Origin: Sphingomonas sp.
GTDB taxonomy: Bacteria; Pseudomonadota; Alphaproteobacteria; Sphingomonadales; Sphingomonadaceae
NCBI GenBank assembly: GCA_025981625.1
Contig: JAICXF010000023.1
Coordinates: 1-27,080 of the forward strand
Direction: 5' to 3'
Length of the DNA stretch: 27,080 nt
Part shown: piece after piece, positions 9,244 through 15,121 of the stretch
How positions within the stretch are numbered: position 1 is the first letter of the stretch
Layout: each line of letters begins with the position of its first letter
Position numbers and translations under genes: made by a program
The notes under the pieces: generated by a model
The model's database searches: none
Told to the model about the DNA's origin: nothing
The model's input: the letters and a program-made list of their open reading frames with translations, nothing else

Positions 9244-10556
9244 AAGGCCCTGACCAATGCAAATTCGGTCCGTGTCCGCTTGTAGTCGTAGAACTCGATG
9301 GTGCTGCGATTGCGCTCGATGGTGAAGCGGGCGACCGGCGAAAATCCACGGAAGGTCAGTTGCCTGAACGTGGCTCCGAGCGTCAGGCGCGAATAGCGGT
9401 CGCGCCGCTTGTCCGGGAATAACATCAGGCGGTCGTCGGCATTGAGGCGCCCTATCTCGGCGCTGGCAGTCAGCGTGGCGCGGCCTACATCCTTCCATCC
9501 GAGCACGCTTGCTCTCCAGCCACTGGTCGAATAGCCCGGGTCCTTGAGGCTCTGGCGATCCAGTCCCAGGTTGAGCGCTGCGCCCGTAGTCGTCGATAGT
9601 GCCCGCTCGACGCTCACCTGCCCGGAATAGCCCTTGCCGTCCTGAAGGTCGTTCAATTGATTGTCGATCAGGGAGGCGCTCGAATTGACCCTAAGCTGGG
9701 TGCGGCTGCCCAAGGGTCGGATCCAGGTCACAGCCGCGCGTGCCGATCGACTGAAGGGCTTTTGCCCATACCAGCGCTGGGTGACGCCAACCTCCAGGTT
9801 GAGCTGGTTGCGCCCGACGCGAAGTTCCGGCCCGGCTGCGAAATCCAGAGCGACATCGTTGAAGTCGCTCTTCCCGTAAAGATCCCCAAAGCCGCTGACT
9901 CGGGCGAGGAAGCTAGTGTCTCCATTGCGCAGCGCGAACCGCCGGAAGGCCTGGCCCCGGAGTGACAGGCCAAGACCGGACCTCGCTTTGCTTGCGTGGT
10001 CGATGTCGAAGTCGCCGAAGATCGTTCCAAGCGTATCGGACCGCGTGGCGTGGTTGATGTTGCTGTCAGGCGCCAAAGCAAGCTCGAAGCTGGCGCCGAC
10101 GGGCCGGGACGCCCTCAGAGCCTCGGAATATCGGTCGACCAATCTGGCGACCGCCGGCGGCAATCCCTCCGCCTGGGCCGCCCGAAGCTCACGAAGCGCG
10201 GCAGTGGAATCCCCCATCACCTGCAGCAGGTGCGCGAGTTCGAGGCGAACCGTCGTCGCGTCCGGCTTGTCGTCAAGGATGCGCCGCAGAAGCAGCGCCG
10301 CGTCGCGATTGCGCTTTTCCTGAATGAGCAGCTCGGCATGCAGGAACCGTGCTTCCGAGCGGATATCGGGATCCGGGTTCTTCTCCAGCGCAGCATAGAC
10401 GGCGCGGACGGTCACCATATCGCCTTTGGCCGTCGCAATCTCCGCCAGGCGGAACATCTCGGCAGGAGTCAGCCTCAGTGTCCGCGTCGCCTGCACTGGG
10501 GAGGCGGCGGCGCCTGGGAGAGAAGACGCCGCCAGCAGGAGGGCAGTCGACAGCAT
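9240..10556 (-). CDS. SLAM-type surface lipoprotein assembly modifier (TPR plus outer-membrane beta-barrel, DUF560)
   Basis: The protein has 438 residues, near the usual SLAM length. It has a short signal peptide (MLSTALLLAASSLPGAAA), a helical TPR-like N-domain (about 28-150), then a barrel that starts at GASFELALAPDSNINHA. PDSNIN (163-168) is the family's characteristic junction motif. Alternating amphipathic strands follow and the chain ends ...RTEFALVRAF, with the terminal Phe typical of outer-membrane barrels. SLAM proteins move specific lipoproteins to the cell surface. The gene just upstream encodes a TbpB-like lipoprotein, the standard client. ATG at 10554-10556 is only three codons after the in-frame TAA of that gene, and no clear Shine-Dalgarno is visible, so translation is probably coupled. 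The client assignment is inference from position and fold. Confidence 0.85.
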   Translation of the reverse strand: MLSTALLLAASSLPGAAASPVQATRTLRLTPAEMFRLAEIATAKGDMVTVRAVYAALEKNPDPDIRSEARFLHAELLIQEKRNRDAALLLRRILDDKPDATTVRLELAHLLQVMGDSTAALRELRAAQAEGLPPAVARLVDRYSEALRASRPVGASFELALAPDSNINHATRSDTLGTIFGDFDIDHASKARSGLGLSLRGQAFRRFALRNGDTSFLARVSGFGDLYGKSDFNDVALDFAAGPELRVGRNQLNLEVGVTQRWYGQKPFSRSARAAVTWIRPLGSRTQLRVNSSASLIDNQLNDLQDGKGYSGQVSVERALSTTTGAALNLGLDRQSLKDPGYSTSGWRASVLGWKDVGRATLTASAEIGRLNADDRLMLFPDKRRDRYSRLTLGATFRQLTFRGFSPVARFTIERNRSTIEFYDYKRTRTEFALVRAF

Positions 10557-10565
10557 GGTTCTTGG

Positions 10566-11570
10566 TTAGTTGCCGCGCTTGGCAATCCACGCGCCGAACG
10601 CTTGATGAACCTTGTTGTCCGCCTGCAGAGTTTCGCCGCTCGTCGCGAAGACGAAGGGCAGTGCCCAGGCGCCAATCGTTTCCTCGGCGCCGGGACCCGT
10701 GAACCGGCCGAGGAAGAAGTTGTCGCCGTCCACGTTCGTGTCGAACTTGCCCGAATAGGTCGGACTGCCGACCGAAAAAACCGTGTCCTTGAAAGCGTAT
10801 GTGCCCAGCGGGAGGGACTGCATACCGTCGGGCAAGGACAGGCTCATTGAGCCGGTAAGCGAGCCCGCCGCAAAATCGAACGACAGTTGGACATCACCGC
10901 CGACCCCAAGCGGGACATAGCCGCCGTAAAAGGTGTCGGATGTCATGATGTCAGTGGAGCCTGTAGCAAATCCGGCAAAGTCCGCGTGACCCGTAGTGGG
11001 AACGTTCTGCGGCGCGGTCGGTGATCCGAACGCGACCCAACCCCAGCGGCCGGCAGCGTCTGAGCCCCAGGCAGCCAACTCTGAATAGGAATAGCCCTGC
11101 TTGCGAGCCTGGTCGGTCAACAGATAGCCAAGATTCTCGGCGACTGACGCGGGCTGGAAATAATTGAAATCCGCTGGGTCGTCCGGGACCGACCCCTTGT
11201 AGAAAATCAGCTTGTCCCAGTCGGAACCGGGCATTTTTATCTCATAATAGCCGGCCGCCGTATATCGTATGTGAGGCTGGTCCGAATCTGCAGACGAGAC
11301 GGTGTCGAACATCGTCGGCTGGTCGTACTCGTCGAGGTTCCCACCCGTCCCCGCAATCGAAGCGCCAACGGACGCATATTCACCCGGCGTCGGGCTGGGG
11401 AAAATATTGACCGACGCGGCTGTATCCGGAGGCGGCGGAGGCGGCGGAGGTGGAGGAGGCGGCGCCGGCACAAACGGCGTAGACTCCACGCCTCCGCCCC
11501 CGCCCCCGCACGCCGAGAGCGCTATCGCTGTTGCACCGACGAGCAGGCACCGAAGATGTTGGACGCGCAT
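10566..11570 (-). CDS. TbpB-like surface lipoprotein, probable SLAM client
   Basis: The protein has 334 residues. ATG at 11568-11570 is preceded by GAGGGAG at good spacing; a TTG at 11588 is less likely. A lipoprotein signal ends in the lipobox LSAC, with lipidated Cys21 followed by six Gly and a 12-residue polyproline run (37-48), a flexible tether suited to surface display. The C-terminal half has the pattern of TbpB/factor-H-binding-protein beta-barrels: VQLSFDFAAGSLTGSMSL, then strand repeats, then FLGRFTGPGAEETIGAW. No ligand can be named. In the wider family, clients bind transferrin, heme, complement factors or other ligands. It is the first gene of an operon with the SLAM gene, and direct repeats at 11626-11669 lie 56-99 nt upstream. 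Confidence 0.85.
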   Translation of the reverse strand: MRVQHLRCLLVGATAIALSACGGGGGGVESTPFVPAPPPPPPPPPPPPDTAASVNIFPSPTPGEYASVGASIAGTGGNLDEYDQPTMFDTVSSADSDQPHIRYTAAGYYEIKMPGSDWDKLIFYKGSVPDDPADFNYFQPASVAENLGYLLTDQARKQGYSYSELAAWGSDAAGRWGWVAFGSPTAPQNVPTTGHADFAGFATGSTDIMTSDTFYGGYVPLGVGGDVQLSFDFAAGSLTGSMSLSLPDGMQSLPLGTYAFKDTVFSVGSPTYSGKFDTNVDGDNFFLGRFTGPGAEETIGAWALPFVFATSGETLQADNKVHQAFGAWIAKRGN

Positions 11571-11625
11571 GACTTTGCTCCCTCGCAAAACCGAGGGGCC
11601 CGCGTAGGACCAACCAAGTCGTGTA

Positions 11626-11669
11626 TGCGATGATGATGTGCCGATGATCTGCCGATCATTGCCTGATCA
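11626..11669 (-). promoter_or_regulatory. Tandem 11-bp direct repeats, putative winged-helix regulator box upstream of the lipoprotein gene
   Basis: Read on the minus strand, four consecutive 11-nt units begin at 11669, 11658, 11647 and 11636. Each starts T(G/C)ATC; the first three continue with GGCA (consensus TSATCnGGCA, for example TGATCGGCAGA) and the fourth is degenerate. An 11-bp helical phase is the known binding mode of PhoB/OmpR-type winged helices. The regulator with such a domain is encoded next door, and a closely similar array precedes it (13201-13233). The position suits an activator site. Confidence 0.6.
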
Positions 11670-11686
11670 GAGTGGCTACCGACTGC

Positions 11687-13186
11687 CTAGGCCGAAATAC
11701 TGGTATCTGGACCAACGCCCCGTTGCCGCCAGTAAGACGCTAGCCCGAGTTCCTCGCATGTCGCGCTGAATCGCGGGTCAGCACGGACAGCCGCAAGGGG
11801 TGGCATGAACAGCCAATGGGTGCGGCACCAGCTCGCGGAATTTGCGACGAAGTTGCGGGGCACGATCGGCCGGTCCGCCACCAAAGGCCCCTTGCTCAGC
11901 AACAGTCCGTCGATGACGTCGAAGGCTGAGTCGATCTCCCCAAGCTGGGTGAGTGCCATTGCTGCGTACGCAGCCTGGCCGGGATTGAGCCGCGCCGCCT
12001 TCAAATTGGCTTCTCTGGCCGCCGCGACTTTCGCCGCGGTGGGGCTGGTGAAGGCTTCGAGTGTTGGTTGCCATTGATCGATGCGGGCAGGGAGCGAGTT
12101 GCGAGCAGGGGCAACCGGATTGCGAAGCATCGCCATGGCTGCGCCGGCCCGGCCGCTAAAGGCAAGGATCATGAACCGCGCGTTCCACACGAATGCATGC
12201 GTCGGCCACAGCGGCAGCAAGCGTTCGCTCAAGGTGAGCGCTTCCCCGGTGCGGCCGGCGGTCCACAGCCGCAGGGCGCGCCTCCACTGCGGCGTCGGCG
12301 AAGCCGGGGCGAGCGCCGCGGCTCTCTCATTGTAGAGCCACGACCTGGAGGTCCGCCCCAGCCCCTGAAGCAAGGTTGCGAGGCTTCCGAGTATATGTAC
12401 GTTTGTCGGCGCCAACGCTCGCACGGCCTCCAGCTGATCCTCGATCTGAGCCCAGTCGAGACTGCCCGACTTCATGTCGATCATCGCGAGGCGAGCATGC
12501 GGTTCGTTCGGATCGCGAACCAGGGCAGATCGCGCTGCCTGTTCCGCATCGAGCAGCGTCTCGCCAGGGTTGCTTGCCCCACCATTGTACGCCCGGGTTT
12601 CTTCGGTCAGTGCGAGTAGTCCCAGCGTCTTTGGATCGTTCGGATGGATTTTGAGCGAAGCTCGCAATGGGGCGAGCGCAACTCCGGCCTCAAGCGGGAC
12701 GGAATCACGCAGAAGGATGTCACCCCGGTCGGTAAGACGCCGCGCGTCCGAAGCCTGCGCATCCGTCCCCGCACGCCAGAGCGCGGCACCGCCAAGTGCC
12801 ACCAGCAAGGAAGCGCCCCCGGCCAACGCCGTTCGGCGGGAGACCAGGGACTTGGCTTTGGCGTTGTCCGGATCGACGATGAGCCGGTATCCTGCCCGGG
12901 GTACCGTCTCGATCACCACAGTGCCGCTGCTGGTACATTCGAGCGCTTTGCGAAGGCTGGCGACCAGCCGGTTAAGGCTATCGTCGCCGACCTGGGCCTT
13001 GCCCCAAAGGCTGTCGAACAACTCCCGACGCGAAAGCACCTCTCCCTGTCGATCGAGTAGTTGTTCGAAGAGCCGCATGACCATGGGCTCCACGGCGGTC
13101 TCGCCACCCGGGCCTGCAATTCGGCGACGGACCGGATCGATCGTCAATCCAGCAACTTGAAGAGGAAACGCCGCCGTTGCGTTCAC
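11687..13186 (-). CDS. ToxR/CadC-like one-component regulator: winged helix, membrane segment, TPR sensor
   Basis: The protein has 499 residues. An OmpR/PhoB-type winged-helix DNA-binding domain fills residues ~8-105 (GGETAVEPMVMRLFEQLL, SRRELFDSLWG, DDSLNRLVASLRKAL, VIETVPRAGYRL). One transmembrane segment follows (~118-138, ALAGGASLLVALGGAALW), then a long periplasmic TPR-like Ala/Leu-rich region to the end. This is the CadC/ToxR layout: a membrane-bound DNA-binding protein with an outside sensor. There is no receiver domain or kinase partner nearby. The start is GTG at 13184-13186, with AGGGGG upstream. It lies just upstream of the lipoprotein-SLAM pair on the same strand, and matching 11-bp repeat arrays precede both units, so it probably regulates them and itself. 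The signal sensed is unknown. Confidence 0.85.
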   Translation of the reverse strand: MNATAAFPLQVAGLTIDPVRRRIAGPGGETAVEPMVMRLFEQLLDRQGEVLSRRELFDSLWGKAQVGDDSLNRLVASLRKALECTSSGTVVIETVPRAGYRLIVDPDNAKAKSLVSRRTALAGGASLLVALGGAALWRAGTDAQASDARRLTDRGDILLRDSVPLEAGVALAPLRASLKIHPNDPKTLGLLALTEETRAYNGGASNPGETLLDAEQAARSALVRDPNEPHARLAMIDMKSGSLDWAQIEDQLEAVRALAPTNVHILGSLATLLQGLGRTSRSWLYNERAAALAPASPTPQWRRALRLWTAGRTGEALTLSERLLPLWPTHAFVWNARFMILAFSGRAGAAMAMLRNPVAPARNSLPARIDQWQPTLEAFTSPTAAKVAAAREANLKAARLNPGQAAYAAMALTQLGEIDSAFDVIDGLLLSKGPLVADRPIVPRNFVANSASWCRTHWLFMPPLAAVRADPRFSATCEELGLASYWRQRGVGPDTSISA

Positions 13187-13416
13187 TGCCTCGCCCCCTT
13201 TGATCGACGGATCATCGGCGCTTCATCATGGGCCAATAGCTTGCGACCGCCAAGCCCCCCCTGTCGGCCAGACCGAGCGGTACCGAAGAGACATCCGCAG
13301 CGGAATTCCTGCGCTCTGAAATGGGTCGACAGCCGCCGTAAGCAGACGGACCGGTATCGGCCAAAGCTTGTACCTAGTCCGTTTCCGCGGAGGCCATTCT
13401 GGCCACGGAGAACGTC
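13187..13416. other. Intergenic region with regulator box, otherwise no gene seen
   Basis: This 230-bp gap separates the winged-helix regulator from the recombinase relic. Apart from the direct-repeat box at 13201-13233, I see no supported feature; open frames here have no ribosome binding site or recognisable domain. A Shine-Dalgarno-like GGAG at 13407-13410 belongs to the relic that follows. Confidence 0.4.
13201..13233 (+). promoter_or_regulatory. Three 11-bp direct repeats upstream of the winged-helix regulator gene (probable autoregulatory box)
   Basis: On the plus strand the units begin at 13201 (TGATCGACGGA), 13212 (TCATCGGCGCT) and 13223 (TCATCATGGGC). Compared unit by unit with the last three units of the array at 11626-11658 (minus strand), 26 of 33 bases are identical, in the same order and phase. 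The site ends 15 nt from the GTG of the regulator gene and is in opposite orientation to it, which would fit autorepression. Confidence 0.55.
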
Positions 13417-13604
13417 ATGGGACATTCGTCATACGACCCTGTCGAGCAAGAGCGTTCCTGGAACTCAGGACGAAAGCTCGGCGCTAAGCGACCGCTCAAG
13501 CCCGAAGGAGATCTGGGCCATCCGCTTCATGCTGGACCAAGAGCATCGTTTGCGAGACCGGGCGCGTCGACCTCGCGATCGACAGCAACCTTCGTGGCTG
13601 CGAT
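13417..13604 (+). pseudogene. Frameshifted, truncated tyrosine recombinase/integrase relic
   Basis: ATG at 13417 has GGAG 6 nt upstream and starts ERSWNSGRKLGAKRPLKP. At about 13504 one extra base shifts the frame, and KEIWAIRFMLDQEHRLRDRA continues in the next frame (shown here as KEIWAIRFMLDQ and EHRLRDRA). About two bases are missing near 13563, after which DLAIDSNLRGCD continues in the third frame. Put together this matches the N-terminus of a family of ~200-residue alphaproteobacterial integrases (pattern KAPLKPKxIWAIR...RDLALFNLAIDSKLRGCDL, as I recall it). The match stops after GCD at 13604; the catalytic Arg/His/Tyr region is absent. It is inactive and marks an old recombination or insertion boundary. 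Confidence 0.65.
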
Positions 13605-13750
13605 CGAGAGAATTGTTGTTCAGTGACTGCGCCCACCGCCAGCATTCGAGAGCAAGCTGGCATAAGCGTCGATCCGTCGCTGCTCATGCCTGACTTGGCG
13701 ACGTTTGCATGGCGTTGAAGGACCTGCTTTCGCGGACTAGCCGTAGGTCG
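13605..13750. other. Unassigned sequence between the integrase relic and the sugar symporter gene
   Basis: Sequence similarity to the integrase family ends at 13604, and the symporter's recognisable domain begins near 13805. The stretch between may be the junction of the accessory segment with the ancestral locus. No terminal inverted repeats, tRNA or clear promoter were seen. Confidence 0.3.
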
Positions 13751-15121
13751 ATGAAATACACCTTCCGAACGACCCTGCGCGGGACCGATGGTTCCCCGGT
13801 GCGCGTGTCGAGGCCTCGGCTGGCGCTCTTCGCTTTCGGGGACTTCGCGTTCAATCTTTACTGGCAGAGCATCATGCTCTTCCTGCTGTTCTACTATACG
13901 GACGCGCTGGAGATCTCGATCGGGGTCGCGGCGACGACCTACATGGTCGCGTCGGTGTGGGACGGCATCGCCAATTTCATCGCCGGCGTGCTGGTCGACC
14001 GCGAGCACAGCCGCTTCCGCTACGGACCGTTGCTGGTTGCTGGAGCGGTGCCGCTCGGGCTCACCTTCGTCCTGACCTACATGCTCCCGCCAGTGACCGG
14101 CGCCTGGGCGATCGCCTGGGTCTTCGTCGCGCACCTGTTGTTCCGCACTGCCTATGCAGCGGTCAACGTGCCCTATCTCGCGATGTCGGCGCGGATCAGC
14201 CCCGATCCGCGCGATCGCGCGTTCGTTGCCGGCCTCAGGATGCTGTCCGGCACCGGGGCCGCGGTGTTCGTCGCGCTCGGCACGATCCCGGTGGGGCACT
14301 GGCTGACCGGAGGCAGCGCAGCGCAGGCCTATTTCGGCGCGGCGATGCTCTTCGCCCTGATAGCCGCGGCGATCCTGATCGTGGTCGGCGCGAGCTATCG
14401 CGAGGCCGCGGAGGCCCGCCGTCCGGTCCCGGCGAGCATCAAGGCTGCGCTTGTGAGCCTCTCGCGCAACGCGGCCTTCGTCGCGCTTAACGCCGCGATG
14501 ATGGCGGTGATCGTCGCCATGACCGTGCTCAGCAAGTCGGTGCTCTATTATTTCAAATATGTGCTGGAGGTTGCGCACGCCGGCGAGGTAGCGCTCGCGT
14601 GGATGGGCCTCGTCGGCGGCATCGCGATCCCTCTGTGGATGCTGCTTGGACGGTTCGTCGGCCTTCGAGCGCTGTGGCTGATCGCCGTCGGGTTCGGCAT
14701 CGTGGGCCTGCTGATCTTCATGGGCGTCAAGGTCGACGGAGCAGGCGCGATGCAGGTCTTCCTGGTCGGCATGCAGGTGATGGCGGTCGGCGTCTATTTC
14801 GTGTTCTGGGCGATGCTTCCGAACACGATCGAATATGGCGAACGCGCGACGGGTCTGCACGTCGAAGGAACCGTGTTCGGAGTCGCCGCGCTGCTTCAGC
14901 GGATCGCGATCGGCATCGCCACGGCCATCCTCGGGTGGGGATTCGATTCCGCCGGCTATGTCGCGAACGTGCGGCAGAGCGCGGCAACGCTGGCGGGCAT
15001 GCGGATGACCATTGCCGTGACGCCGCTGGTGTTCCTGGCCTTGTCATGCATGGCGATGCTGTGGAACCCGCTGGGCCGCCGCCCCAGCCAGGCGCCGGAG
15101 ATCGCCGGAGCCGCGGGCTAG
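13751..15121 (+). CDS. GPH-family (glycoside-pentoside-hexuronide) cation symporter, MFS
   Basis: The protein has about 456 residues and twelve predicted membrane segments. The N-terminus of the fold (RLALFAFGDFAFNLYWQSI) and the motifs YYTDALEISIGVAATTYMVAS, WDGIANFIAGVLVDR, and NVPYLAMSARISPDPRDRA (given as separate stretches) are those of GPH sugar symporters such as MelB/XynP/LacS relatives. It would carry a glycoside or oligosaccharide across the inner membrane. The start is uncertain: ATG 13709, ATG 13751 and GTG 13805 are all possible and none has a strong site. I used 13751, which has a weak TAGG before it. It converges on the GH3 gene and shares a 4-bp CTAG with it in which both stops lie. 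The neighbouring GH3, GH144-type and receptor genes suggest a glucan-derived substrate. Confidence 0.88.
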   Translation: MKYTFRTTLRGTDGSPVRVSRPRLALFAFGDFAFNLYWQSIMLFLLFYYTDALEISIGVAATTYMVASVWDGIANFIAGVLVDREHSRFRYGPLLVAGAVPLGLTFVLTYMLPPVTGAWAIAWVFVAHLLFRTAYAAVNVPYLAMSARISPDPRDRAFVAGLRMLSGTGAAVFVALGTIPVGHWLTGGSAAQAYFGAAMLFALIAAAILIVVGASYREAAEARRPVPASIKAALVSLSRNAAFVALNAAMMAVIVAMTVLSKSVLYYFKYVLEVAHAGEVALAWMGLVGGIAIPLWMLLGRFVGLRALWLIAVGFGIVGLLIFMGVKVDGAGAMQVFLVGMQVMAVGVYFVFWAMLPNTIEYGERATGLHVEGTVFGVAALLQRIAIGIATAILGWGFDSAGYVANVRQSAATLAGMRMTIAVTPLVFLALSCMAMLWNPLGRRPSQAPEIAGAAG

